DNA from: Symbiodinium microadriaticum
Lineage: Eukaryota; Sar; Dinophyceae; Suessiales; Symbiodiniaceae
NCBI GenBank assembly: GCA_001939145.1
Contig: LSRX01000164.1
Span: 382,949-446,948, forward strand
DNA: 64,000 bases
Reading direction: 5' to 3'
Part shown: one piece after another, positions 1 through 8,878 of the stretch
How the letters are laid out: every line of letters begins with the position of its first letter
Position numbering within the stretch: position 1 is the stretch's first letter
Notes under the pieces: model-generated
Told to the model about the DNA's origin: nothing
Database searches by the model: none
The model's input: the letters and a program-made list of their open reading frames with translations, nothing else
Program-made: the position numbers and the translations under genes

Positions 1-284
1 TTCGTATTTCGTGAAACGAATAACCACCGTCGAGACTTAGCCAGCGTGTCCCCAAACCTACTTACAACACCCCAAACCTTAAGCCCTAAGCCTGAAACCC
101 TTCAACACTAAAAGCCAAAGATGATCCTCCGCGCTGTCAATATCATAGCCTGATGGCTCTTTCTCCAAACGACGTAGATTAAGGTACCAGGGTAGTTTCA
201 GGCGCAAGGGTTTAGTCTAGAGCTCTTGCAACTGGGTCTAGTGTACCCGTGTCCCCGCGAATCGTTACTCAACAAGGTAGGTAT

Positions 285-614
285 ATATATGTGTGTGTGT
301 GTGTACATAATTCTATACACATACGCATACATGCATAAGTATGTATACATATACAAATGTATACGTATCTGTATATGTATATAATGTATATAATGTATGT
401 ATGCATGCATGCATGCATGCATGCATGCATGCATGCATGGATGTATGTATGTATGTATGTATGTATGTATGTGTATGTATTTATTTATTTATTTATACTG
501 ATTGATTGGATGTTCCCCTATTTATACACTTCTATATACACACACACACACACATACACGCATGCATGCATGCATGCATGCATGCATGCATGCATGCATG
601 CATGCATGCATGCA
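285..614. repeat. compound microsatellite (GT, GCAT, GTAT, TTTA, CA)
   Basis: Stacked simple repeats: GT at 285-305, GCAT at 401-439, GTAT at 441-480, TTTA at 479-495, CA at 538-553 and GCAT again at 560-614. The Met/His/Ala/Cys-rich reading frames here come from the repeat and are not proteins. The left edge of the 7.67-kb duplication falls inside this tract at about 478, where copy 1 has GTAT units and copy 2 has TA/TTTA units. Confidence 0.95.
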
Positions 615-617
615 TAG

Positions 618-935
618 CCGAACTCCTCACGAAGTCGGGCTGCCTCCCGCTCATCCTGCAATCGAGCTTCCTCCTGCTCCTACATACTTTTGTGTTCTTC
701 CGCACTTTCGGTTGTCCGCATCCAGCAGGTTTGCCGTCTCATACAGCATCTTAGCCTCGGCAAGCTCTCGGGCGTGGCGTTCCTCAAGCTCCTGCAAAGC
801 CTGCCTCAACCGCTTGAGGCGATGATCTTGCAACGAACGTGCAGACTGCTCAGCTTGCTCGTAGCTCGCACAGGCACTTGTAGCTGCCCTCAAGTTCCGA
901 GGCTCGCCCAGGGATCCAGCAACCCTTAGGACCAC
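618..935 (-). pseudogene. coiled-coil exon broken by frame change and stop
   Basis: Read on the minus strand from 935, the frame gives a heptad-rich, charged segment (RLRQALQELEERHARELAEA) typical of a coiled coil, ending near 700. Coding texture then continues in the next frame (EEARLQDEREAARLREEFG), after an in-frame TAG at about 675. So one coding block is divided by a frame change plus a stop, and it runs into the GCAT microsatellite at 614. A very short unusual intron is possible, but no clean GT-AG pair explains it. The partner and function are unknown. The identical damage at 9019-9336 shows it predates, or was copied with, the duplication. Confidence 0.45.
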
Positions 936-1074
936 CAGGCTAAGGGTTTGAACTCAGGTGATCGAGTCGGAGGGTTCGGGTTTAGGGGGCGAAGAGCCTT
1001 GGACCTCCAAAGATTAGGGTTCAAAGTTTAGGACTCCTAAGCTCTAGGGTCCTGGGGTTAGGGCTCCTGAGGTA

Positions 1075-1170
1075 TACCCATAGGCCCCTAAGCAGTTCCT
1101 TTTTTGGGGACTACCTTGTAGGATTCTAAATATGAGCCATAAAAAGGAACTACTTAGGGGCCTATGGGTA
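1075..1170. repeat. palindromic element, family A
   Basis: 96-bp inverted repeat with arms TACCCATAGGCCCCTAAG and CTTAGGGGCCTATGGGTA, followed by GTTCCTTTTT/AAAAAGGAAC inside and a loop carrying TAGGATTCTAAATAT. On the minus strand an AG lies 6 nt beyond the element (CCTCAG), as in other A-family introns. Minus coding texture flanks its 5' side at about 1190-1240. Confidence 0.9.
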
Positions 1171-1251
1171 GGGGTTCAGGGTTGAGGGCTCCTCCGAGCT
1201 CCAAAGGGCCGATCAAGTCTTTACCGTAGTCCAAAACCCCCCAAAAGTCCT

Positions 1252-1349
1252 AGGAACCTGATTAAGAAACCCTGGCCCTATAACCCCAATATATTAGGGC
1301 TCATATGAAGAACCCTAATGTAGTCCCAGGGTTTCTTAGTCAGGTTCCT
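1252..1349. repeat. palindromic element with 24-bp arms
   Basis: Arms AGGAACCTGATTAAGAAACC (start of left arm, 1252-1275) and GGTTTCTTAGTCAGGTTCCT (end of right arm, 1326-1349) pair with one mismatch around a loop of about 50 bp. It does not match families A-H closely. A second copy at 9653-9750 comes from the block duplication. Confidence 0.85.
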
Positions 1350-1430
1350 ACATTACCTTCTTGGCTGTGCCCCTACATAATCACATGGTAGCCCATTTGA
1401 TTGGTCCCTCAACCCGAGAACCCTAACTAA

Positions 1431-1528
1431 AGCCCAAAGAATCGTCCAGGGCTGCTTCCGGGGGCATGACGCCAATAGAGGCGCACGAGGCGCACCTTCT
1501 TTGGAGCCCCTTCCGGTGCTTGGCCTGG
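1431..1528 (-). CDS. candidate exon, function unknown
   Basis: After an AG acceptor (CTCACCAG) at about 1529 the minus frame stays open and reads HRKGLQRRCASCASIGVMPP followed by EAALDDSLGF, with high G/C at third positions. The donor side is uncertain. Part of the minus-strand exon series of the duplicated block. No domain recognised. Confidence 0.45.
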
Positions 1529-2020
1529 TGAGCGTTTAGGGTTTCGGGGTTAGAGGTTAGGGCTTTACAGGGTTTAGGGAAGGAGATTATGCAAGGGTTG
1601 TATGGTGTGTTGTAGATTGCTGTAGGGCTTATCTCATTTCCGACCAAACGTGTCGCTGACGTTCGGAGGCTGGTGTGACTTGCAACGAATGTGGGCAAGA
1701 AGCAACTTATCGGGCTTATTATAGGTCCTTGACGCACATATCGGGATTGTGGGGTCATTTAAATGTTAGCGTTGTATGCGCGACAGGGAATGATTATAAT
1801 CGTCCCATGATGATTCCTGTACGTCTTGTTATAGTCAATATCATTATTCAAGTCCCTACAGCAGGCTTTACGCTTCAACCCATCTTTGATTCGGCCTTGC
1901 GGCTTCGGGAGGGTGTGTAGTGTAGCCGGGGGCTAGGCACTTACAATCTCCCACGTCATTGACATGTGTTGGGGTCCCAACCCGGAACCTTATAAACCCC
2001 AAGCCAGAAGGGTTTCTCCC

Positions 2021-2118
2021 AAGCTTGCGGTGTGCATGTGGCTGGATGTCGCACAGCATGGGAAGTGCTGCATCAGGCTTCTGCGAAATGGTGAGGACTA
2101 GTGCATCATGAACGCTAG
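2021..2118 (-). CDS. candidate exon, function unknown
   Basis: The minus frame reads SVHDALVLTISQKPDAALPM then LCDIQPHAHRKL with no stop. It lies immediately downstream of another candidate exon (2125-2316). Splice borders are not fixed by the sequence alone. No known domain. Confidence 0.4.
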
Positions 2119-2124
2119 AGCTCA

Positions 2125-2316
2125 CCAATCACCACAAGACCTTGCACAACTTGCAGCCTGTTAAATTAAAGCATCCGGCACTGGTGCCTTCCTCCGTCTC
2201 TACGCGCTCCACGTAGTCATCGTGATGCCAGGGATTGCAGGCCGCCTGCAGTTCTCCAGTTTCAGCTTGCATTTCGGAGCCGTCTAGAGGGGAGTAGAGT
2301 GCTGAGCGCCTGGGTC
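2125..2316 (-). CDS. candidate exon, function unknown
   Basis: After the AG in ATGAAAG (about 2317) the minus frame stays open for roughly 60 codons, including SALYSPLDGSEMQAETGELQ, then ACNPWHHDDYVERVETEEG. Acidic, soluble-protein texture; no recognised domain. Ends in or near TGG-TGA at about 2125. Confidence 0.45.
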
Positions 2317-2582
2317 TTTCATAATCTTGGGATTGAATACGGGTTGTTGGTGCCTTATAAGGGGCCTTCATTGTGGAATGCCCTGGCCGCTAGAAAAGCA
2401 AAACCGCTTCCGGGCAATCCCAAAGCCAGACCGCTCCTGCCACTGCCTCCGCAATCTTGAGTTTCTCAGAACCAGCCCTCATGGTACCCTAAACCATATC
2501 AAAGCTTCAAAATTTATAACCTCATCCGGAAACCCGAACCTCTGAATCCTAAACCTTCAACCCAGAACTCCGAATCCAACAC

Positions 2583-2700
2583 CCGCCTCGATGCTCTCGC
2601 TCAGCAGGTGTTCATCGCCATGTGCCAAAGCGTGGAGCTCTTCATCGAGAGTCGCAGCCAGCGTGTCCATCTTGAGCTCCAGCGCTCTCCACGCATGGCT
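2583..2700 (-). CDS. candidate exon, helical, function unknown
   Basis: The minus frame reads AWRALELKMDTLAATLDEEL then HALAHGDEHLLSESIEAG and ends at a good GT donor (GCGG|GTGTTGG). Beyond the donor the intron carries telomere-like heptamers in the sense orientation. The composition suggests an amphipathic helix. Copy 2 lies at 10984-11101. Confidence 0.55.
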
Positions 2701-3101
2701 AGCCACCGTGTGCCTGGAGTTTCAGGGGAGAAGGAACTCCCCAAACCCAAGTCCAAGGTCTTTCGGGCTAAGCCATCGATGCTTTTTGGAAGGACTCTTC
2801 CGGATTTCTGGCATGCGAGAACCGCCTGAACTGCAGCACGAGAGGACTGACTGTCGAGGCCATGCAATTAGCTGACGACGCCAAACATCTTGGTTGCAAA
2901 AACTGCAGCCCTCAAACCCAGACTCTTACATTCTAGCTAAACTCTGTACCTGAAAACCAAAATCCACACAGCACGGCGTCTCCTAAAAAGCAGGAAAGTG
3001 CCAATCAGCTGTGCCAACGTGGGCAGTACCGGCTGGGGGTTTCTAGGAGCTAAGGCTACGGCCTTTCAGCAGTATTCCTAATAGCACATCGCTGCACTAC
3101 C

Positions 3102-3143
3102 TGCTTCCCCTCGTGGCAGAGTGCATCCAGCTTCTGTGACTTC
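3102..3143 (-). CDS. candidate micro-exon
   Basis: Between AG (TTGAAG) and GTAGTG the minus frame reads SQKLDALCHEGKQ. Very short, so support is modest, but both borders look right and the codons are G/C-rich at third positions. Confidence 0.35.
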
Positions 3144-3167
3144 AAGGTGTAGCGTATTGGCTTTGGT

Positions 3168-3278
3168 TAGTATAGGAGGAGCTTTAACAAAAAGAATATG
3201 GCTTCGGGGTATATGATTCTAGAATCATAACAAGGAACCCACAAAATAGTATTAGTAATTATGCAGGCCCCTACATTA
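3168..3278. repeat. degenerate palindromic element, family C
   Basis: Diverged copy of the family C pattern (TAATATAGGGGCCTTAATAA ... CCCCTATATTA): left arm from TAGTATAGG, centre GATTCTAGAATC, right arm ending CCCCTACATTA. Repeated at 11569-11679. Confidence 0.55.
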
Positions 3279-3539
3279 GGGTTTAGAGTTTAAGGCTTAG
3301 TCTGCCGGCCATTAGCTTGGAGTCCTGACTAAAATGACTAAAGCACAAGCAGGTCTCTTGAATCTTCTGGGTGACGTGCAAGCAGCTAGTTTCCAGCAGT
3401 GAAACCATGCAACGACCTACAAAAACTGTGCAAGTAGAGCTCGAAAGGTTGGACTTGTGTTAAACCTGGTGGACCGGAAGTTCTCTACTGTACGCTTCAC
3501 TGCAAAGGCTTAGGGACAGTCATGTTCGGGTTTCCTGCG

Positions 3540-3612
3540 TCATGCAACTCAGCATGTTTTTTGGGTTTAGGGTTTAGGGGTTTAGGGTTTAGAAGGGTTT
3601 AGGGTTTTTTAT
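3540..3612. repeat. telomere-like TTTAGGG array
   Basis: Short run of imperfect GGGTTTA heptamers, one of dozens of such arrays in the window. It lies in non-coding DNA of the duplicated block. Confidence 0.9.
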
Positions 3613-3706
3613 AACGTAGACACGGAATACATGAAAGGCGGGAAGTTTGAAAAGTCCTCGCAGTGACTCGCAACCTCTCAACCCCTGACACGAGAGATCT
3701 CTACCT

Positions 3707-3754
3707 CAGGGCTTCCGATGGTCCCCCGTGGGACAGATTTGCTGATCTTCTTGG
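3707..3754 (-). CDS. candidate micro-exon
   Basis: The minus frame KISKSVPRGTIGSPE lies between an AG (CCAAG) and a GTAGAG donor. It starts about 15 bp from a perfect 40-bp hairpin (3770-3809) in the upstream intron. Confidence 0.4.
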
Positions 3755-3769
3755 AGGATTTAGACTTCA

Positions 3770-3809
3770 GGGGCCTTCACAACTTTGGTTCCAAAGTTGT
3801 GAAGGCCCC
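3770..3809. repeat. perfect 19-bp hairpin
   Basis: GGGGCCTTCACAACTTTGG, TT, then its exact reverse complement. No terminator role is expected in a eukaryote. The perfect arms suggest a recent palindromic insertion or a structured intron. Confidence 0.9.
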
Positions 3810-3829
3810 GGCCTAGTTACTAGCTAAGC

Positions 3830-3935
3830 ACTCAAAGAGCAACCCAGATGCCTCTTGCCACGTGGATCGTGGCTGGGGAGAGCCACTTGCCAGTCGGCTC
3901 GGTCCTGCGGCATTAGCTGAACTTGCGAGATAGCC
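3830..3935 (-). CDS. candidate exon, function unknown
   Basis: The minus frame reads SSANAAGPSRLASGSPQPRS followed by TWQEASGLLFE without a stop, G/C-rich at third positions. The telomere-like array at 3945-4076 lies just upstream (minus sense), on the acceptor side. Confidence 0.4.
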
Positions 3936-3944
3936 TTAGCCGAG

Positions 3945-4076
3945 CCTCCCTGTTTTAGGGTTTAGGGGTTTAGGGGTTCGGGGATTAGGGTTTAGGGGTT
4001 CAGGGTTTAGGGGTTAGGGTTTAGGGCTTAGGGGTGTAGGGCTTAGGGGTTTAGGGCTTTAGGGTTTAGGTTACCC
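3945..4076. repeat. telomere-like TTTAGGG array
   Basis: About 130 bp of imperfect GGGTTTA/GGGGTTTA units with variants (TTCGGGGA, TTCAGGG, CTTAGGG). Non-coding. Confidence 0.9.
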
Positions 4077-4357
4077 TCTATACGCCCTAACATCGCAAGG
4101 AGTTTAGGTGTCGGCATTTCCTCAACCTACCCCTCCCGATTTTGTGGGGCCTCTTGTTGTTCCAAAACTAACTGGCACTTTGAGTCTGAGTTCCCACTCG
4201 CCCCAGGTCCCCTCACCGGTTGAGAAACATCCTGAAACCAAAGAAGGACCTCCTTGCCCGAAATACGATGGTAACGTGCTGATTTAGGATGTACATAGCT
4301 ATAGGGTCTATAGGCATAGGGCTACCACAAACTCGAAAACCCCCCTCAACCCTGAAC

Positions 4358-4502
4358 CCGCCGTCCTCCAGCATTCGGTTGAGGATCAGGGCCACCCGGG
4401 GGTTATGCGCAAAGCAGGCCGCGTGGGTGACGCTCCGCAGATCGGTCCGCGCTTGCCGTCGCTGGCGGAGTCGGGCCGTCTCGCCCTGGGTAATGATCTC
4501 AC
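4358..4502 (-). CDS. candidate exon, Arg-rich, function unknown
   Basis: Starts after AG in CCCACCAG and reads EIITQGETARLRQRRQARTD then LRSVTHAACFAHNPRVALIL and NRMLEDG, ending at GG|GTTCAGGG. The donor GT lies inside a telomere-like variant heptamer. One of the most convincing exons of this block: long, no stop, strong third-position G/C. No domain assigned. A family H palindrome sits about 18 bp upstream in the intron. Copy 2 is at 12759-12903. Confidence 0.6.
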
Positions 4503-4519
4503 CTGGTGGGTTTAGGATT

Positions 4520-4602
4520 TACCTGGACCCCAAAAGGTATGTAGAATAATAGCATTTTATAGGTTTTTGGGCCATGATTTTACCTACATTTGGGGGGTTT
4601 AG
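4520..4602. repeat. palindromic element, family H, flanked by direct repeats
   Basis: Left arm ACCTGGACCCCAAAAGGTATGTAG, right arm CTACATTTGGGG. The same 14-mer GGGTTTAGGATTTA flanks it at 4508-4521 and 4595-4608, which could be a target-site duplication or two telomere-like variants. Confidence 0.6.
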
Positions 4603-4965
4603 GATTTAGTGCTTTTTGTATATGGCTACACTAGTCTGCGGGGCTTTGGGGCGTTTGTGTAAATGCAGGGCCGTTAACTGCCTGAAGCGTAATAATTACC
4701 AATTTTCTCAAACTCATATTCCTGTTACAATCACCTACGACCTTAACAGGTGCTGCTAAAACATCTTGAGTCCTTACCCACCAGGGCATCTGTCCAAAAC
4801 ACGCACATAAAGCTTCTTGGGATGTCTTGAAGGAGTGAGTGAATGTAGAAGCCGCAACAGCCTCTGTAGAGAGTTCTGGGGGTTATTATACTGAAACCAT
4901 AATAAACCCTAAACCCCAAAAAGAGCCCCAGAAACACTGGTATTAAAACTTACTCAAGCTTCTTT

Positions 4966-5099
4966 ACATGCGTGGCCTGACAGGAACTGCTCCACAGCTT
5001 CGACCGGCACCGAGTGGGTCCGCGTGGAGTCGATGGCGTCGAAGAGGTCAATAAGGTCCCGCAACAATCCGAAATCCTTGAGCGGAGCTTCGCGGTTAA
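4966..5099 (-). CDS. exon with EF-hand-like segment
   Basis: The minus frame reads REAPLKDFGLLRDLIDLFDA then IDSTRTHSVPVEAVEQFLSG and HA, ending at a GTAAAG donor. The part LFDAIDSTRTHSVPVEAVEQF has the spacing of an EF-hand helix-loop-helix (Asp at loop position 1, hydrophobic V after the loop centre, Glu-Gln-Phe at the exit), but most calcium ligands are replaced, so calcium binding is doubtful. Similar degenerate EF-hand exons occur at 35215-35320, 36200-36250 and 61953-62019. Copy 2 is at 13367-13500. Confidence 0.6.
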
Positions 5100-5139
5100 G
5101 ATTCAAGTGTTTTCGGTATAATGGGTTTTCAGGGCTTTA

Positions 5140-5225
5140 GGACATAAGAAAGCGCAATCCTTGAGCATCTTGCTTTTTCTGCCTTCTCTGCTGATTTACG
5201 GCGCTGTCGAGCTTCGACTCGGGCT
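5140..5225 (-). CDS. candidate Ala/Lys/Arg-rich exon
   Basis: Minus frame RVEARQRRKSAEKAEKARCS then RIALSYV, helical and basic, just upstream of the EF-hand-like exon. Borders not fixed. Confidence 0.4.
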
Positions 5226-5335
5226 TAGGGTGTGTATAACAGTTGGAACAAGCAGATATCAGTTAGGAGTAGGGTTGAGGGTTTAGGGTTTAGGCTTTAG
5301 GGGTGAAAGGTTCAGGGTTGAGGGTTTAGAGATCC

Positions 5336-5433
5336 AAGGTGGCTTCTTCTGTGGATAAGGGCTGTGGCTTCTCGCATTGCTTGCCCCAAGAAATGAGCAT
5401 GCTCCATTCCGTTGCAGTGGCCCTTCATCCGGC
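5336..5433 (-). CDS. candidate exon, function unknown
   Basis: Minus frame MKGHCNGMEHAHFLGQAMRE then ATALIHRRSHLG. No GT at the expected donor place; a GA donor (TTG|GATCTC) would be unusual but is known in dinoflagellates. Telomere-like repeats flank both sides. Confidence 0.4.
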
Positions 5434-5463
5434 CTCCACCAAAACCAAAACCTGATACTTCTA

Positions 5464-5526
5464 CCCTAACCCTAAACCTAAACCCTAAACCCTAAACTCT
5501 AAACCCTAAACCCTAAACCCAAACCC
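5464..5526. repeat. telomere-like CCCTAAA array
   Basis: CCCTAAA heptamers on the plus strand, the opposite orientation to the arrays at 3945 and 6110, showing that both orientations occur within one block. Confidence 0.9.
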
Positions 5527-5599
5527 TTCTAGTGGTCATAACTGCAAACCCGACATCCGAGCCCTGGACTCCTCGAGAACCCTAACCCCAAGCTTCACG

Positions 5600-5742
5600 G
5601 TAGCGGAGGCCTTGTAACACTCAATCCAGATCCTAGAAAGAGACCCCCTTAGAGGAACCCTAAAAAAGAGACCCCTTCTTCAAAGGAACCCTATAAAGAG
5701 ACCCCTTTTAAGGATCTTCACTAAGTCCACAAGGCGGCTCGC
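5600..5742 (-). CDS. two candidate micro-exons
   Basis: Minus reading suggests SRLVDLVKILK (about 5700-5742, after AG in CCCTTGCAG) and IWIECYKASAT (about 5600-5635, between CTAG and GTGAAG). Between them a roughly 30-bp unit (AGAGACCCC...GGAACCCTA) is repeated three times (5636-5715). Weak but consistent with the neighbouring minus exons. Confidence 0.3.
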
Positions 5743-6104
5743 TGCAAGGGGGGTTTAGGGCTTGGGTTTAGGGTCGTTCGTGGGGTTTAGCGTCGTGTCA
5801 TGTCTAGTGGCGCCCTTTGACCTCGGGCCTAAGGTCTGGATTTCAAGGCTTTCGGGGTTTAGGGTTTAGGTTAAGCAAGAAAAATCTACAAACACTACAA
5901 GCAGGAGTGACGTCCAGGCTATACCCAAGCCCCTCAGCCCATGTCCTTCTTAACTCCGTACCGAGACTCCATAAACCCGAAAGCTCTAAACTCCACAAAG
6001 AGCCGTAAATCCCATAACGCTTGCAGTACACCTTGAACCCTGACCGCCCAAGCCCGCAGCCCGAGCCTTTAGCCCCAAATTCGAAACCCTAAACCCTTTT
6101 ATAA

Positions 6105-6195
6105 CCAGAAACCCTAGGGTTTAGGGTTTAGGATTTAGGGGTTTAGGGTTTAGGGTTTAGGATTTAGGGTTTATAGGGTTTAGGGTTTAGGGCTA
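6105..6195. repeat. telomere-like TTTAGGG array
   Basis: About 90 bp of GGGTTTA and GGATTTA units directly beside the 6221-6324 exon (donor side in minus sense). Confidence 0.9.
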
Positions 6196-6220
6196 TAATG
6201 GCCCCAAAGGGGGGCTTCAC

Positions 6221-6324
6221 GTCGGAGCCGGGGTGCTGGCTTGATCGAGGTCGCCTTCCCGGCTTTCACTTTGTCATCAGACGGCGGGTGCTTGATCCAG
6301 CGCAGCATCGTTCGAATGTCTGTC
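6221..6324 (-). CDS. exon, basic, function unknown
   Basis: Sharp borders: AG in GGAGTCAG before 6324 and GTGAAG donor at 6220. The frame reads TDIRTMLRWIKHPPSDDKVK then AGKATSIKPAPRLR. No stop, strong third-position G/C. No domain recognised; the basic, Pro-containing tail may be a linker. Copy 2 is at 14622-14725. Confidence 0.6.
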
Positions 6325-6503
6325 CTGACTCCACGGTTTTAAACAGATAACGGTCCTAATCCCTGGGGTTTGGGGTTTAGGGTTTGACCCTTAACCCTTC
6401 ACCGTGGCTCCAGTTTGAGCCTGAAATAGTGGGCGACAAAAACAGCAATCTCCATGTGGCCCTGTTGAGGGGAGCTCCCCACATATTTGAAGAATGTCCA
6501 TTA

Positions 6504-6602
6504 CACCCTACCTTAACCCCAAATAACCTACCTTTTGAAGGACTTTTACAAAGAAAACCAGAATAACGAACGCTAAAAGGTAGGTTTTTTGGGGTCCAGG
6601 TG
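6504..6602. repeat. palindromic element, family H
   Basis: Arms ACCCCAAATAACCTACCTTTT and AAAAGGTAGGTTTTTTGGGGT around about 45 bp. Related copies at 43537-43629 and, more distantly, 4520-4602; repeated at 14905-15003. Confidence 0.8.
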
Positions 6603-6654
6603 CTCCCTGAATCCTCAGCGCTTCTAGAGATCCAGGGGTTAGGGGGTTATTGCT

Positions 6655-6953
6655 TCGAAGAGAAAGGATCTTGGCAGGCGAAGTTGAAGCTTCAAGTTGT
6701 AAGGCTTCACGTATTAGGGCCAATAACTTTAGGGCTTAATTACCCTAAACCCTAGACCCTTTAGTAGGTTTAGTATAGGGATTACAGGGTTGAAGTAGGG
6801 CCAATCCTCGGAAGCATGGGCCACGTTTCAGCGCTCCTACAAGTTAGGGTTTAGGGTTTAGGTTTAGGGTTTAGGGTCGGGAGCTAAAGGCAAGTCTCAC
6901 ATGACAACTAGGGTCAGTAGGGTTTGGAGCCCAGCGGAATATCTCAACAAGAG
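6655..6953 (-). CDS. cluster of candidate minus exons
   Basis: Three open stretches: ALVEIFRWAPNPTDPSCHVR (6888-6953, after AG in CTATAG), SAETWPMLPRIGPT (6797-6838, after GTAG) and LIREALQLEASTSPAKILSL (about 6655-6720). A telomere-like array separates the first two (6844-6880). Each reads like protein, but the junctions are not all clear. Confidence 0.4.
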
Positions 6954-7036
6954 CTATAGGCAACCCTAAACCCTCCATGAGCCTTAACCCTACCCCCGAA
7001 ACAAGCAAACCCCAAAAAACTCTACACCCTAAGTAC

Positions 7037-7169
7037 CCCAACAAGCAGTCAAAGCCAGGCTTCTTCTTCGCAAAGGGAAACACGGCCTGTAGGAAACCAC
7101 GCAACGTGAGCTCCATTGATGCCGTGGGCGTCACAGCTGCAGGCTTCTCCTCCGCGATTTCCTTCCTGG
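7037..7169 (-). CDS. exon, function unknown
   Basis: After AG (CCTAAG) at 7170 the minus frame reads RKEIAEEKPAAVTPTASMEL then TLRGFLQAVFPFAKKKPGFD and CLL, ending at a GTACTT donor at 7036. Among the clearest exons of the block. The acidic start and hydrophobic centre do not match a domain I recognise. Copy 2 is at 15438-15570. Confidence 0.6.
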
Positions 7170-7343
7170 CTTAGGATTTGTTTTTCAAACGTTCCTTTAG
7201 GGTTTGGGGTTTGGGAGTCCGGGATACTGTGACATAATAGCAAAAGCTGTATCAGAGTCAGCTTTGTTAAAACCGAACAAAACAGACGATAAACAGACAA
7301 ACAGCGAAACTCTAATTGTATACAGATACATGTATTCCGACAC

Positions 7344-7428
7344 CGCGAAAACTTTGGAGCCACGAGTTCCCGCCCAAGTCTCAGCATTAGTGAGATCTCC
7401 GCTTTCCGCCGTTCGGCAGCTTCGTGGC
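7344..7428 (-). CDS. most upstream recognisable exon of the block
   Basis: After CTCTCAG the minus frame reads HEAAERRKAEISLMLRLGRE then LVAPKFS, ending at CGCG|GTGTCGG. Helical, basic. No start codon or spliced-leader site could be placed, so the gene may begin further upstream or beyond the block. Confidence 0.5.
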
Positions 7429-7434
7429 CTGAGA

Positions 7435-8097
7435 GACAGGAGCTGTCAAGGGATGATGGCGGGGTGTTCGGGTTGCAGAACAGAAGTCTTAATGATTGCT
7501 ATCCCTGTATAGCCTGGATAATAGCTCCTGTATAGTAATGGTATAATATGCTTCAAAGCCGCAGACTAATTGATAACTAAGGCTTCGATCTATACTCAGG
7601 GTTAGTTTAGGATGGCGTGTGTCTCGGCATGTACACTGTACTTCTAATGTTAATGGTCTGCATAGTAGGGCCTTTGGTTCCTCTTTTTGGTCCTTGAAAG
7701 CCTACAGCATAGCTCAAATCCCTCATGCCCAAAAGTCCTGAAAGCCTGACACCATACAAGTTCTGTTTTCTTTTATCGCTTTGGAAACATAGCGTGTTTA
7801 GCAAGCCTAACGGCCCTAACACGAACTTCGACTTGAAGACACAAAGCTTTTCAAATCTAACAGCCCGAATCTTCAATCCAAGTAAACGCTAAACAGCTCC
7901 AATTTGCACCCTAGCCTAAACCCCTGATCCCAAAGCCGGAAATCAATGAAACCGTCAAGTGGCACAACTCAAGATGCCAACCATGTATTCCGGGGGACCC
8001 TTAGAAAAGCCTATTAGAATCCCAACTTCCCAAAACCCTAAATCCTAGACCCTTAACATCAACTCTTAAACCCGATAAGACCCGCATAAACCCTATG
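7435..8097. other. no gene recognised
   Basis: AT-richer DNA without convincing exons. Reading frames on the minus strand here are short and lack coding texture. Confidence 0.6.
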
Positions 8098-8144
8098 TAC
8101 CCATAGGCCCCTAAGTAGCTCCTTTTTGGGATTACCTTATAGGA
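8098..8144. repeat. palindromic element A, cut by the assembly gap
   Basis: Left arm TACCCATAGGCCCCTAAG and part of the loop, then Ns. The complete counterpart is 16499-16592. A gap opening inside a palindrome is what one expects from an assembler or polymerase stopping at a hairpin. Confidence 0.9.
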
Positions 8145-8843
8145 NNNNNNNNNNNNNNNNNNNNNNNNNNNNNNNNNNNNNNNNNNNNNNNNNNNNNNNN
8201 NNNNNNNNNNNNNNNNNNNNNNNNNNNNNNNNNNNNNNNNNNNNNNNNNNNNNNNNNNNNNNNNNNNNNNNNNNNNNNNNNNNNNNNNNNNNNNNNNNNN
8301 NNNNNNNNNNNNNNNNNNNNNNNNNNNNNNNNNNNNNNNNNNNNNNNNNNNNNNNNNNNNNNNNNNNNNNNNNNNNNNNNNNNNNNNNNNNNNNNNNNNN
8401 NNNNNNNNNNNNNNNNNNNNNNNNNNNNNNNNNNNNNNNNNNNNNNNNNNNNNNNNNNNNNNNNNNNNNNNNNNNNNNNNNNNNNNNNNNNNNNNNNNNN
8501 NNNNNNNNNNNNNNNNNNNNNNNNNNNNNNNNNNNNNNNNNNNNNNNNNNNNNNNNNNNNNNNNNNNNNNNNNNNNNNNNNNNNNNNNNNNNNNNNNNNN
8601 NNNNNNNNNNNNNNNNNNNNNNNNNNNNNNNNNNNNNNNNNNNNNNNNNNNNNNNNNNNNNNNNNNNNNNNNNNNNNNNNNNNNNNNNNNNNNNNNNNNN
8701 NNNNNNNNNNNNNNNNNNNNNNNNNNNNNNNNNNNNNNNNNNNNNNNNNNNNNNNNNNNNNNNNNNNNNNNNNNNNNNNNNNNNNNNNNNNNNNNNNNNN
8801 NNNNNNNNNNNNNNNNNNNNNNNNNNNNNNNNNNNNNNNNNNN
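8145..8843. other. assembly gap (699 N)
   Basis: Unresolved bases between the two 7.67-kb copies. The open frame spanning it is only an artefact of N codons. Confidence 1.
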
Positions 8844-8877
<34 letters not shown>

Positions 8878-8878
8878 T

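Larger units (their letters stand above)
478..8144. repeat. 7.67-kb direct duplication, copy 1
   Basis: Every landmark I compared recurs exactly 8401 bases later, with no insertion or deletion seen and no base difference noticed, including microsatellite lengths. The left edge lies in a tetranucleotide repeat and the right edge is the N gap, which cuts a palindromic A element. Either a very recent tandem duplication or an assembly artefact (one locus placed twice around a gap). Confidence 0.95.

Noticed and set aside
3770-3809. Bacterial-type terminator hairpin
   Set aside because: Perfect hairpin without a T run and in a eukaryotic intron-rich context.
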